A DNA stretch of 64,000 bases from Argyresthia goedartella (Eukaryota; Arthropoda; Insecta; Lepidoptera; Argyresthiidae), in assembly GCA_949825045.1 (NCBI GenBank), contig OX463832.1, forward strand, positions 22,128,552 to 22,192,551, in the 5' to 3' direction. Each line of letters starts with the position of its first letter. The stretch's first letter is position 1. The position numbers and the translations under genes are program-made. The notes under the pieces are model-generated. The model was given only the letters and a program-made list of their open reading frames with translations. It ran no database searches and was not told where the DNA came from. Positions 1 through 9,884 of the stretch are shown here, in pieces.

Positions 1-560
1 CGGTCAAGTACGGGTCGGACCCTCATATGAAGTGTTATCGTAATAGAAAACCGGTCAAGTACGGGTCGGACCCTCATATGAAGTGTTATCGTAATAGAAA
101 ACCGGTCAAGTACGGGTCGGACCCTCATATGAAGTGTTATCGTAATAGAAAACCGGTCAAGTACGGGTCGGACCCTCATATGAAGTGTTATCGTAATAGA
201 AAACCGGTCAAGTACGGGTCGGACCCTCATATGAAGTGTTATCGTAATAGAAAACCGGTCAAGTACGGGTCGGACCCTCATATGAAGTGTTATCGTAATA
301 GAAAACCGGTCAAGTACGGGTCGGACCCTCATATGAAGTGTTATCGTAATAGAAAACCGGTCAAGTACGGGTCGGACCCTCATATGAAGTGTTATCGTAA
401 TAGAAAACCGGTCAAGTACGGGTCGGACCCTCATATGAAGTGTTATCGTAATAGAAAACCGGTCAAGTACGGGTCGGACCCTCATATGAAGTGTTATCGT
501 AATAGAAAACCGGTCAAGTACGGGTCGGACCCTCATATGAAGTGTTATCGTAAGAGAAAA
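1..560. repeat. 51-bp tandem array, about 11 units
   Basis: Near-perfect head-to-tail 51-bp units run from the first base, so the array continues outside the window. Each unit contains ACCGGTCAAGTACGGGTCGG. Because 51 is a multiple of three and the unit has no stop in one frame, a 181-residue frame is open, but it is only the repeat read 10 times and is not called a gene. The unit resembles the end of the dispersed repeat seen complete at 45757-46170 (ACCGGTCAAGTGCGAGTC on its other strand), and the tail of that family lies at 820-1003 in the matching orientation. The array therefore looks like an expansion of that element's terminus. The last unit, from about 535, is diverged. Confidence 0.95.
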
Positions 561-723
561 CTTGATCATTAAAGAAAATAAAACAATTCAAAAATATGAT
601 TTCCGAACGTGGATTCAAACTATTTCTAATCCAGAACTTAAAGATTGCGCGAACGATATCAAACCAATTGCGCCACCACAACCATGCGATGAGCCGCGAT
701 CTGCGATCGTATTTGAACGATGA
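541..723 (+). other. Short coding-like segment of unknown origin
   Basis: A 60-codon open frame follows the last tandem unit and ends in TGA at 721-723. It has a balanced composition with a proline-rich end (IAPPQPCDEPRS) and is more protein-like than the other frame here, which starts at an ATG at 596. There is no ATG in this frame and I recognise no family. It lies inside what appears to be a dispersed repeat, so a transposable-element ORF remnant is the likeliest reading; chance is also possible. Confidence 0.2.
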
Positions 724-819
724 TATGATTTGTTATGACGCAGGGGGTGTTAAAACATGTCTCTTGTTCATACACACTTAATTTTATTTATAAAAACTCC
801 TGTAGTTAATTTTTTGTTG

Positions 820-1003
820 CTCTAGAGGCAACAGAAATACATATTCTGTGGAAATTTCAACTCCTACCTATTGCGGTTCATGAGGTACAGCCCGCTGACG
901 GACGGATAGACAGACAGACATAGAGACAGACGGACAGTGGAGGCTTAGTAATACGGTCCCGTTTGCCACCCTTCAGGTACGGAATCCCTAAAAAGCATAT
1001 ATT
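820..1003 (-). repeat. Dispersed lepidopteran repeat, terminal part
   Basis: This segment matches the ends of the copies at 45757-46170 and 50700-50960 in reverse orientation: a GGCAACAGAAATAC block, a run of GACGGACAGA-type words, then a run matching GGGTTCCGTACC on the other strand. The family is common in moth and butterfly genomes. It encodes nothing visible. Confidence 0.75.
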
Positions 1004-1203
1004 TAACTAGCTAGTGAAAAGTAAGTGAATATCGTTAGTGGGTAAAATGATTGACGTATTTATTTATTTATTACAAAACACATAAATTAATCCATCAATT
1101 TAAAATAATAATAAAAAAAAACAATATAATAAAATCTACACAACGGTATCGTCAAAAACCATATTGTAATGCAACAACTTAACTATGTTTTTGTTACTTT
1201 CTC

Positions 1204-1470
1204 GACGACCCGAATGGCCGAGTCGGCAGTGACCCTGCCTACTAAATCAAGGGTCCCGGGTTCGAGTCCCGGTGGGGGCAAATATTTATTTGATGAGAAC
1301 GGATGTTTGTTCCCTAGTCATGGTTGTTTATCTATCTAAGTATAATATTTATCTATATAAGTATGTGTATCGTTCTCTAGTACCCAAGATACAGGGAATC
1401 CTAGTTTGGGGCTAGATCAATGTGTGTAAATAGTGTCTGAGGTATTATAATTTATTATTATTTATTACTC
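1204..1470 (+). mobile_element. tRNA-derived SINE, copy 1
   Basis: The head carries pol III promoter boxes: an A-box-like GGCCGAGTCGGCAGTG and a B box GGGTTCGAGTCCC at the usual spacing. A conserved body (GATGAGAACGGATGTTTG, then TACCCAAGATACAGGGAATCC) and a TAATAA-type tail follow. Five further full or partial copies occur at 7866-8115, 53505-53626, 53639-53758, 59080-59290 and 63099-63350. This copy lies in the STAT intron just 5' of the first visible exon. Confidence 0.9.
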
Positions 1471-1529
1471 TATGTCGTTATAGTAAGTTTCGGTACAAGC
1501 CGCTCGGGTACAAGTTCATTTGGATCTCA

Positions 1530-1612
1530 GCTAACTGTCACCTCTCTCGCTCTCTCTCTCTCTTATCCCAACCTAGCCTTTGCGAGAAAGAGAGGTCACA
1601 GCTTGCTCAGAG
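1530..1612. repeat. Short inverted repeat with CT-rich centre
   Basis: CTGTCACCTCTCTCGC on the left is nearly complementary to GCGAGAAAGAGAGGTCACAG on the right, around a (CT)n stretch. Related GAGAAAGAGAGGTCACAGC words recur near 46650, so this is a dispersed short foldback sequence. It lies about 90 bp upstream of the STAT SH2 exon. Confidence 0.5.
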
Positions 1613-1699
1613 CCAAATAAACTTGGTGCGAACTGTATCTGAGTGTAGGTGTTGCACCTTAGCCGGTCGCTCTATGCTAACCGAGTGTTTATCCTGCAG

Positions 1700-1824
1700 A
1701 CTGATCATGGGCTTCATACAGAAGGGGCATGCGGAGGAGCTGCTCAGCAAGTGTCCGCCTGGCACCTTCCTGCTGCGCTACTCCGACTCGGAGCTGGGCG
1801 CCATTACCATCGCTTGGGTCTCCG
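1700..1824 (+). CDS. Stat: STAT transcription factor, SH2 exon (N-terminal half)
   Basis: The exon encodes [20 protein letters not shown] followed by [18 protein letters not shown]. This is the core of a STAT SH2 domain: the GTFLLR(F/Y)SDSE strand holds the arginine that binds phosphotyrosine and is diagnostic of the family. STATs are cytoplasmic factors that dimerise through this domain after JAK phosphorylation and then act in the nucleus. The acceptor is CTGCAG ending at 1699 and the donor is CCG|GTGAGT at 1824/1825. The exon ends in phase 1, which fits the next exon at 3136. The DNA-binding and coiled-coil exons must lie left of the window. Exact start codon context is therefore unknown. 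Confidence 0.93.
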
Positions 1825-1965
1825 GTGAGTCAGGAGTCTGGGCCTCACACTAGGATACTTGGACAATGGTGACCAATCGATTGACATCTTACTCATCAAA
1901 ATTGGTTCAGTAGTTTAGGCTGTATAGTGAAACATACACAGATACAAACACACATACATCAGAAT

Positions 1966-2032
1966 GTTGCTACTGCGCTACTCCGACTCGGGGCTGGGTG
2001 CTATAACCATCGCGTGGCTTGCCGCTAAGCCT
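1966..2032 (+). pseudogene. SH2 pseudo-exon copy 1 (STAT)
   Basis: This reads [17 protein letters not shown], nearly the same as the 3' half of the true exon at 1771-1824. The donor GT has become CT (GCCGCTAAG) and no acceptor precedes it, so it cannot be a normal exon. It is a remnant of a tandem duplication. Confidence 0.8.
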
Positions 2033-2186
2033 TAGCCCCACACTAGGACAGCCTATAACACCCGGACAATGATGTCGAATCGATTGACACCTTATTTATC
2101 AAAATCTGTCCAGTAGTTTAGGTGTTGCTGTGAAACATATACAAATACAAACACATTTACAATATGCCTCAGAATGCTCCTAGTAT

Positions 2187-2246
2187 TCCTACTGCGCTAT
2201 TCCGACTGGGCGCCATCAACATCGCGTGGGTCTCCGGTGAGCATTG
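2187..2246 (+). pseudogene. SH2 pseudo-exon copy 2 (STAT)
   Basis: The sequence TTCCTACTGCGCTATTCCGA matches the LLRYSD codons of the true exon. A short deletion within the SDSELG codons breaks the frame. Unusually, the donor sequence TCCGGTGAGC is intact, but there is no matching acceptor. It is the third tandem copy of this part of the exon. Confidence 0.8.
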
Positions 2247-2691
2247 GCCCCCACACTAGGATAGCCCATAACACCCAGACACCTCATTTATGGAAATCGG
2301 CTCAGTATTTTAAGAGCTATGGAGAAACATGCGGAAATACAAACATACATACCCGATTACGTAACAAAATGTCACCCGGACTGTAATGCACAGAATAAGT
2401 AGTAGTTCCCAGCGGTACACAAGATCATGCCGCAAAACACTTAAATGAATAGCTACTCTCGCTGCCCGGCAATAAAGCGCAAACTAGCTTCTTTTACCCT
2501 GACATTTCAAGCGCGGCTAGCGTGCGAGCCGGGCTGCAACCTGCGCGGAGAGGCGCCGGGCCGAACGTACCTAAACTGCGAAGTGACACCCGGCTGGTAA
2601 TGGCGAATCGATTGGCACCTCATTCATCAAAATTAGCCTAGCAGCGTAGGCGCCATGGTGACATACAAATACTATTGTTTTAACTTTAACC

Positions 2692-3084
2692 CTCGACACT
2701 TCTCGGTTTGGTTTTTTAATTTAATCGCACATCAAAAATACTGATTTGAACAAAAAATGGATCAAAAACACTAGCAAAAACACTTTTTATGTTTTAAATA
2801 TTTTATGTGTACTCAAGTTTACGTTTTAAGTATTTTTTGTTGCTCTTGCATGTTCAACCTAACACGAAGGATAAAGGGGTCTTCGCTTCGCTCGCCCCCT
2901 TTGCCATTCGCCTAAGCTACCGCAGCATTTTGCCCTGATATTTGCTGTGAAAATCAGTATTTTTGATGTGCAGTTTTATATTTCCCATTTTAGAATCGTA
3001 AATCAATGATTTTGCCCTTACCTCTTTGCCAAATTTCAAGTTTCCAGGACATCTTAACTCTTTCTAAAACCGACAAGTGTCGAG
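2692..3084. mobile_element. MITE-like element with terminal inverted repeats
   Basis: CTCGACACTTCTCGGTTT at 2693 is the reverse complement, with one mismatch, of AAACCGACAAGTGTCGAG ending at 3084. The interior has no coding potential. Interior blocks recur elsewhere: the AAGTATTTTTTGTTG to CTAAGCTACCGCA section is repeated near 42150-42240, and the AAATTTCAAGTTTCCAGG section near 44480. It ends about 50 bp before the next STAT exon. Confidence 0.6.
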
Positions 3085-3135
3085 CGAAGTAGTCGTACTG
3101 TATGTAGCTGATTGCTCTTCACAATTCTCCCACAG

Positions 3136-3285
3136 ACAAGGAAGTGTTCAGCATACAGCCCTTTCAATCGCGCGACCTCATGCTCCGCTCGCTCGCCGAC
3201 CGCCTGGCGGACTTGCAGCATCTGCAGTATCTCTACCCGAACATACCTAAGGACGATGTGTTCTCCAAGTATTACTCCAAGCCAG
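3136..3285 (+). CDS. Stat: STAT transcription factor, SH2 exon (C-terminal half)
   Basis: The exon encodes KEVFSIQPFQSRDLMLRSLA then DRLADL and PKDDVFSKYY. The RSLADRL...PKD.VFSKYY pattern is the conserved C-terminal half of the STAT SH2 domain. The acceptor is TCTCCCACAG ending at 3135 and the donor is CCAG|GTGAGT at 3285/3286. Phase 1 entry and exit fit the flanking STAT exons at 1824 and 19982. A decayed second copy lies at 8113-8222. The intron that follows is about 16.7 kb, mostly transposons. Confidence 0.93.
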
Positions 3286-3960
3286 GTGAGTTATGCAGTT
3301 CCTGCTGTACTTTTTTTTTTTTTTTGTAGTGGAACAAAATGGAATTACCCATGCCCAGGAGTCAGAGCTCCCTGCTATGTCCGGGTCCCCACATATTGAG
3401 CGGCTATCAGCTCGTGTGGTATACGGACTAATAATAACGCCTTGTGTTTTACAGTTATCGATATTCGATTTCACTGTGAGCCATGGGGTATCTGCTGTAC
3501 GCTAATTTGTTAGTGATTGGTTGGTTGGTGATAAGCACGCGTCACGCTTTTTCCTAGATGGAGTTGCAAAGGCCCAGCTGCAGTTGCGTTCCTTCTGGTT
3601 GGTTAGAATTGTTTGGGGTGATTGTTGGAGCATTGGATTTCGGTTATTGAATTGTTTGATTGTCTGTCGGATTGTTTCAAAACTTAAAAAAATATAGCAA
3701 GCAGGCAGAAATAATGCACTTTTACAAGACAAAATCTTAAGTCTCATATAGGTACATGGAGAAAAAATCAAGTATTCAAGTACTTATTCAAGTATTTATT
3801 GCAATAAATTACATAATATATTATAAATAAAAAATAAATCAAATATGATCAATTATGAGTGATTGCTAATGGTTTGCGTTTGAAAAAATAAATGTCAAGT
3901 GGTGATTCATGGCTCAGTCTCGCACAGGAAAAGGAAATTCCATTAACTCTCTAGTGCTTC
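3286..3960 (+). other. STAT intron, no gene seen
   Basis: The stretch has a 16-base T tract just after the donor (about 3310) and otherwise unique-looking sequence. Several short frames are open but none resembles a protein. I see nothing functional. Confidence 0.5.
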
Positions 3961-3964
3961 GGAA

Positions 3965-4965
3965 ATACTTTTTTATATATTTATTTATCAATTTATTTCA
4001 GATACAAATCCATATTTTAGCACAAACTCAGGAATGATACACGAAACAAGGTATTAAATCTAGAATCATTAAATAAATATGCATACATACACACAAACAC
4101 ACCATCACACACATCGGTACATCCTCCCATGCACACACACATACATTACACATCCTTACTACATACACAATCATGCAAGCAGTATACAAATAGGTACATC
4201 ATTTTTTATTAGGAGCTAGATGTACACCTACCCAGTGTCTCATAATAGGGCTGTCGATCCTATTTGCCAACACGTCCAGAATCGTATTCGGGCTGCCGCG
4301 CATACGACTCATTGTTGAGGCAATTCTTTTTCGCAGAATAGCAAAAAAATCGTCGACTTTCGCCTCTGCGAACATGGTTGATGCGCTACAGAATCGCGGC
4401 AGCCCCAACACAATCCTCAATGCATTATTATATTGAACACGCAGAGCGCTGCAGGTCCTCTGCTTGTAGCTAACCGACAGGCTGCAGGTGAAGAAGGTTT
4501 GACAGTATGCTCTGAACAATGTGAGTTTCACTTCTGGAGTGGACCGTGCAAACCTGCGAGCCAGCATGTTACATTGAACCGCCAGCGCCCTGCGCTCCCT
4601 TTCCATGTCCAGGTCATCTGTGAGCCTGTCCGTGACCACATGGCCCAGGTACTTAAATTCCGTGACTCTTTGTAAAGGAGTGCCACAGAGATGGACAGGT
4701 GGCACACTCGCTGGTGTTTTATTGCCAGCCGTTTTTTAGCGTTGTACTTAAGGCCATGTGATTCGGCATATGATCCACAGATCCCCAGTAGCTGCCTAAG
4801 CGCTCTGATTGAAGGGCTTGTCAAGACACCATGTCGTCTGCATAACTAATGTTATTTACCATGATGGCATCAACCGAGCACCCTACCGTGGTATTGCTAA
4901 GCTCTTCAATCAGTTTGTTTATAAATAAATTAAACAACTTGGGAGACGCCCGTCAGAGAAGACAG
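3965..4965 (-). mobile_element. 5'-truncated LINE fragment, family A
   Basis: On the minus strand the fragment retains the end of a non-LTR reverse transcriptase: an SYADD active-site motif near 4840, a stop and frameshift shortly after it, then a 168-residue frame (4199-4705) starting PPVHLCGTPLQRVTEFKYLG and ending HWVGVHLAPNKK. The 3' UTR contains GT-rich repeats and ends near 3969 in TGAAATAAATTGATAAATAA. A second copy with the same protein end and the same 3' terminus lies at 51280-51740. The clade is not assigned. It is inserted in the STAT intron in antisense. Confidence 0.85.
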
Positions 4966-5095
4966 CACCAATAAAAATAAACTCTATTTTATTTTTAAAT
5001 TTTCTTATTTTTTCTTTTTTTAAATTTTATTCATGCCACAATGACCAATATAAAAATAATCTAATGATAATTATAAATTCATATCTAAGTCACTA

Positions 5096-7362
5096 CAGAT
5101 GTAGTGAATAATCCTTTCCTATCGGCAAAACTCGGAACAACGATAACACCCGAATGGTGCCGATGTGTCTATGAATTATAAAATTACGTGTAGCTATCAA
5201 ATAAATCGCATACTTTATTTATCAATGTCAAATGTCAAATTGCCCGTTTGACGTATATAACACTGAGATGTTAAAACCACCACGATTCTATCATATAAAG
5301 AATTCGTTAGGTAAACAAAAATATAACTATTTACTGAGGACGTTTTATTTCAATAAAACGCACTGATAAAAACCAAATTCCGGTTGGAATGATCTAATGA
5401 TTCTATAAGGATTGGACCCCCAAAAGTCTTAACTATAAGTCAAAACCACAGTACATAGGATTTTGCAGACCTTTTTTATAACAATAAATTTTTGTAATTA
5501 ATTAAAAATTCTATGACATAACAAAAAACACCTCAACATAAAACAAAACAAACCAGCAGAGAAATTAATATAAATAAATATGATTTTCTGATTGGATGAA
5601 CGACTTCGATTATGACAGCGGGATAAGAGGAGGAGGAGCGGGGTGGACAGTGTGATGCGAAACAATATTTCCAACTTCCATATCACAGTCAGAATCAGAA
5701 CTATTTTCTGGTGTATCATCGTCAGAGTTTTCATGAACGGTGATTACAAAACTAGCCATATAATTTTCCAACTCAGGTTCGTGTTTTCGGTACTCGTTTT
5801 CTCATTTGATGGCTTGGTCACATACTTTGGCCCAAACATCGGAACCAATCATATTAACCTTTTCCTGTACCAATTGTTTCACAGTAGTCATATTCATACT
5901 GATGTTTCTTTTAGATAGGTATCCCTTTATTTGAGACCATATGTTTTCAATCAGATTGAAATCAGGATGATATGGTGGCAATCTTAGTACGCTGTGTCCA
6001 TATTCGTTCATAAGTTTATCTATAGAGTATTCTACAAAGTCTTGTTTGTACTTGCAAATAATTTCATATATTTCAAGTTTTATTAATGACGGATCAATCG
6101 GAACGTTATGTTTGGATAGCCAATCAATCATGTCTTGCTTCCTGGTATTTGAATTAGGAGGTTTTTCTACGTACTTATTATGATATGCAGCATTATCTAC
6201 TACTAGTACCGAATGTGGAGCTAAGTTTGGAATGAGTTGATAACGAAGCCATTTTTCATAGTTTTCATTGTTCATCGCGTTGTGATAGTCATCTGTTTTA
6301 TCAGTAGACTGATACATTAACAATGCCCCAGGTATAAACCCCTTTCTACTACCAGCGTGCACTATTATAAGATGTTGTCCTTTAGAAATGAACTGTTTCA
6401 CTCCGTTTTCTGACGAGTCAGAAAACGGAGCTTTTACCTGCCAAATGTGAGGTATGGATGTATGTTTCATCCATATAAACAATCTCTCTCCCTTGCAATC
6501 TGTACTTTTTTATCGCGGCTAAAAACTTTACTCTTTTTAAACGAACATCATCTTTCTCGATAAGTAATTTTCTGTTGTTTTCAACTTTTTTATACCGAAA
6601 TCCCATTTTTCTAAGAATTTTTCTTAGCGTAAAGTCACATCCCTTAAAATGTATGGCTTCGGATAACTTGGACTTCAGGGCTTTAATTGTAGGTACTTGT
6701 TTGTATATCAAATAGAAATTATACACTAATCGGCGTATAACGTTGTAGTCAAAATCGTCAAGACCTAGACAAAATAATTTATTTGGTCTACCCAACTTTG
6801 CCGACTTCGGACTATTGGAGGTGGATTGATTTATGTATTCTTTTTGCAATATTTTATTTACTGTTCGTTGAGAAATTCCACTGGCCTCCGAAACTCGTTT
6901 TTGGACTTTACAAAAGTAAGCAGTATAGTTGGTATGTTTGAATTTATCATTTTCAGTTAAGAAATATAAATAAATATTGAAAATAACTTCGCAGGCTTAC
7001 CGATCTAAACGTTTCCCTTTTCTTAGTGCTTTCGGCATGTCTGTTATAAATTGTTAATGTGGATCGAATAAAATCAATGTTTATTATTTACAAAAATGAC
7101 AGACAAGAGTGAAATGTAAAGTCAAAAAAATAAAAATATAGGTGGCCTGCATTAATACACGAGTCCATGAAGTTTATCATAAAATCAAACATAAATATCA
7201 ACAAAATATTTCTGTGGTATTAACTACTCTATATAGATACTTCCTCTTGCAATGCGACCGTTCCCTACGTCGTCTCGATGGGTACTGAGTGCGGTGAAGT
7301 AGTAAGACAAAAATGAACATTTCCGAGAAAATACGAAAGGAAAGGATTATTCACTACATCTG
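5096..7362 (-). mobile_element. Mariner-like DNA transposon with TIRs and TA duplication (DD82E type)
   Basis: The left end at 5096 reads CAGATGTAGTGAATAATCCT and the right end is its reverse complement, ending at 7362. The inverted repeats extend about 42 bp with several mismatches. Both ends are bordered by TA (5094-5095 and 7363-7364), the target duplication of the Tc1/mariner superfamily. The 2267-bp element holds one damaged transposase gene on the minus strand. It sits in the STAT intron, antisense to STAT. Confidence 0.92.
5610..7038 (-). pseudogene. Broken mariner-like transposase
   Basis: The frame starts at an ATG at 7036-7038 (MPKALRKGKRLD). It meets an early stop, then continues with a helix-turn-helix-like segment (VSEASGISQRTVNKIL), a basic DNA-binding region (6418-6849) and a DDE catalytic core. 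Catalytic motifs are YMDETYIHTSH, VVDNAAYHN and HPDFNLIENIW. The spacing between the second D and the E is 82 residues by my count, much longer than the usual 34-41. A frameshift near 6430 separates the first D from the other two. A stop at about 5802 precedes an acidic C-terminal tail (HENSDDDTPENSSDSD) that stays open to 5610. The early stop follows CGGTAAGC, so an intron there is an alternative. The copy is dead as it stands. Confidence 0.9.
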
Positions 7363-7364
7363 TA

Positions 7365-7865
7365 CATAATAAGTGCCAATAAGATGTCTCAAAATGACAA
7401 TTCCACAAAAGAAATAAATAACAACAAACAAAAGCTGTAATGAACATAACTTATGAGAAACCAGACTGGACCAGTTCCCCCAAGCAGCACCCGTTCACGA
7501 GTATGACTTGTGCACCAGTCATCACCCCCCTCGCCATATCTGAGGGAGGGGAGCAACCCGCTACACAGAGCCGAGCAGAGTTTGATAGAGTATTCTATTG
7601 TGTGTTGGATTCTTTGATTGTCTGTTGGATTGGATCATCAAAAAGGACCTTCGAGCCGAATTAAAGTAGATAACAACAAATTCGATGGTTTGATTGATCG
7701 ATAGGACACTTAAAATAAAATCGCGTTCCCAAAAAAATCCACAAGGAATACCTACACGGCATCTGTCAAAGAGTTGTCACATTTCCACATTTTTCTGTAA
7801 ACGTGGCTTAATAACTGTTACAACTACTACTACCCCGTGAAATAGCGTCCGCTATCAAATTAAAC
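7365..7865 (+). other. STAT intron, no gene seen
   Basis: Unique-looking sequence with GATTGTCTGTTGGATTG near 7615, similar to GATTGTCTGTCGGATTG near 3657, which hints that the flanks share an older duplication. There is no coding signal. Confidence 0.4.
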
Positions 7866-8115
7866 TAATAATAATAATACCTTAGACACTATTCACACGC
7901 ATTGATCTAGCCCCAAACTAGGATTCCCTGTTTCTTGGGTACTAGACAACGATACACATACTTATATACATAAATATTATACTTATATAGATAAACAACC
8001 ATCACTAGGGTACAAACACCCGTTCTCATCAAACGAATATTTGCCACCACGGGACTCGAACTCGGGACTCTTGGCTTCGTAGGCAGAGTCACTGCCGTCT
8101 CGGCCATTCGGGTCG
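7866..8115 (-). mobile_element. tRNA-derived SINE, copy 2
   Basis: Same family as 1204-1470 in reverse orientation. The B box reads GAGTTCGAGTCCCG and the A-box region is GGCCGAGACGGCAGTG. The 3' tail is TAATAATAAT at the left end. Its head abuts the decayed STAT exon copy at 8113, so it may have inserted into that duplicated segment. Confidence 0.88.
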
Positions 8116-8222
8116 ACTTAGCCGACCGACTGGCTGACTTGCAATATCTGCGGTATCTCTGCGGGATGACGTCTTCTTCAAGTATCACTCCATGTCAGAT
8201 GAGAAATGTAGTTCCTACTGAA
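8113..8222 (+). pseudogene. Decayed duplicate of the second STAT exon
   Basis: TTAGCCGACCGACTGGCTGA and the following TTGCAATATCTGCGGTATCT align with the true exon (LADRLADLQHLQYLY) at about 3195-3236. A deletion and frame change follow, then TTCAAGTATCACTCCA matches the FSKYYS codons. The donor is mutated (CAGATGAG instead of CAGGTGAG), and the match continues into intron sequence (AGTTCCTACTG against AGTTCCTGCTG). A further short copy of LADRLADL lies near 8266-8290. This is a segmental duplicate of exon plus intron, not a used exon. Confidence 0.85.
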
Positions 8223-8329
8223 CTGTGCCTGCCTCCCCGTATAGCGTGACGCTATTGATATTTGAGTTGGCCGACCGACTGGCTGACTTAGGCCCCTTCC
8301 ACGCCGGCTCGGAGCGATTTCGTTTCGAT

Positions 8330-8935
8330 ACCGGTGAAGTCGAACAGCTGTGTAATAATAATAAGTAATTCATAATAATATGTGTTAGTTTAACAACCAC
8401 TGTGTAAAAAAATACATGGTCCAAACGTAAACGTATCACTTTTTGGGTCAAAGTTACCCGACTTTACTGTGCAGAATCTGCACTGAATCTATTCATATTT
8501 TCTGCTGAAAAGACTTACCAACTGGCTCGGTATGTTGTCGGTATGGTATCGTTTATTCGATATTGTGAGGTTGAGTGAGAAACGATATTGTGTCTGAGCG
8601 GGCAGATGCGTGGCGGTGCTGGCTGGGGGAGATGGGATGGGAAGGCCGCTCTAACCTTGTTGCGTGTGGCGCATATTTCTAATGCACCGACGACGTAGAT
8701 ACAACCGCGCGTTCGTATCGAAGTTTAACCTACTGGTTAACCTAGTGTGGGGCCAGAAGCAATGAACAAATGTTTATGTATATGTTTTTATGTGTGTAGC
8801 GATACAAACGCATCATCGCGTTTTTGAGCGTACTAATCGCGTTCAGCGCGCACCTCCATCACGGTAAAAAACGTCGGCCCTTAATGTATATATGTACATA
8901 AAGTCGAGTTCTAACCATCGAATTTGTTGTTGACA
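8330..8935 (+). other. STAT intron spacer
   Basis: No coding signal. A 21-base motif, AGTGTGGGGCCAGAAGCAAT plus a following base, occurs at about 8750 and again near 39549 and 58709. This suggests a small shared repeat end. Confidence 0.4.
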
Positions 8936-9319
8936 ACATGAGTTCTTGACACATTTACTAACCGTTGACAACGTTGAGTTCTTCACACATTTTTAACCTT
9001 TGACAATGTTCAGTTCTTGACACATTTACTAACCGTTGACAACGTTGAGTTCTTCACACATTTTTAACCTTTGACAATGTTCAGTTCTTGACACATTTTT
9101 AACCTTTGACAATGTTCAGTTCTTGACACATTTACTAACCGTTGACAACATTGAGTTCTTGACATATTTTCTAACCGTTGACAATGTTCAGTTCTTGCCA
9201 CATTTACTAACCGTTGACAACATTGAGTTCTTGACACATTTCCTAACTGTTGACAATGTCCAGTTCTTGACTCATTTACTACCAGTTGATAACATTGAGT
9301 TCTTGACACATTTCCTAAC
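8936..9319 (+). repeat. 35-bp minisatellite, left half (split by BEL insertion)
   Basis: Units of roughly 33-36 bp alternate between two types (GTTGACAACATTGAGTTCTT and TTGACAATGTTCAGTTCTTG), giving a higher-order unit of about 70 bp. Many units carry TTTACTAAC. The array stops at CTAAC (9315-9319), where the BEL 5' LTR begins, and resumes with CTAAC at 19707 after the 3' LTR, so it was one array before insertion. Confidence 0.92.
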
Positions 9320-9864
9320 TGTTCGATTCCAAATCGATATTCGATCGATGGTTTCGGAACGGCCATTTTGAATTTGACGTTGCTGCCAACCTTGCAGTTT
9401 TTTGACAACTGACAGACGAAAAGCCCTCGCAATGTAACGCGTATTGATTAGGGTATTGAATTTAAATCGCAAGCCATCTGGAATGTATTCGGGTTCCCCT
9501 CAGGATTGTCTATATAGCTGAGTGTGTTGTGGTTCCCCGAACCAGATAAAGTTCGCATTTACGTGGCCGATTGGGTTTTCCCACGTAACATAACCTGTGT
9601 TGGAACACTGTGTTCGTCGAAGCTGGCCTGCCAGTCATACCTGGTTGGCTGAAGAACCTGTCTACCAAGAAGAGCCTAGGGTGCACCCGGGCCTTGCAGA
9701 GAGACAGGAGGTTGACGGGACCGAAGCACAGACCAGGTTAGATCGACTCCATAATTAATAGCTCGGTGAATCGCCGACGTTCACACTTCTTGGCATCTGA
9801 TCGCTACGCTACCTCGTAGCTGATGGGCCCCTGCGAGGTCATTGGGTGCCGAGAAGCCTGAACA
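9320..9864 (+). repeat. BEL 5' LTR
   Basis: Starts TGTTCGATTCC and ends CCTGAACA. It contains a TATA-like CTATATAG near 9510, a plausible core promoter. It appears identical in sequence and length to the 3' LTR. Confidence 0.95.
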
Positions 9865-9867
9865 TTT

Positions 9868-9884
9868 TGGTAGCAAGAGCGTGG
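9868..9884 (+). other. Presumed primer-binding site of the BEL element
   Basis: Three bases after the LTR, TGGTAGCAAGAGCGTGG begins with the TGG complementary to a tRNA CCA end. The primer tRNA was not identified. Confidence 0.55.

Larger units (their letters stand above)
1850..2670 (+). repeat. Decayed tandem duplications of the STAT exon and its flanking intron
   Basis: After the true exon, a unit of about 200-220 bp repeats. Each unit contains a block with GAATCGATTGACACCT and CAGTAGTTTAGG (near 1875, 2075 and 2610, weaker near 2285). The second and third units are preceded by a copy of the 3' half of the SH2 exon. The fourth unit, near 2590-2670, keeps only the intronic part. The arrangement is unequal tandem duplication across the exon-intron junction, followed by decay. 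Confidence 0.75.

Noticed and set aside
27..572. 181-codon frame made of a 17-residue repeat
   Set aside because: It exists only because the 51-bp unit is a multiple of three; no independent coding evidence.
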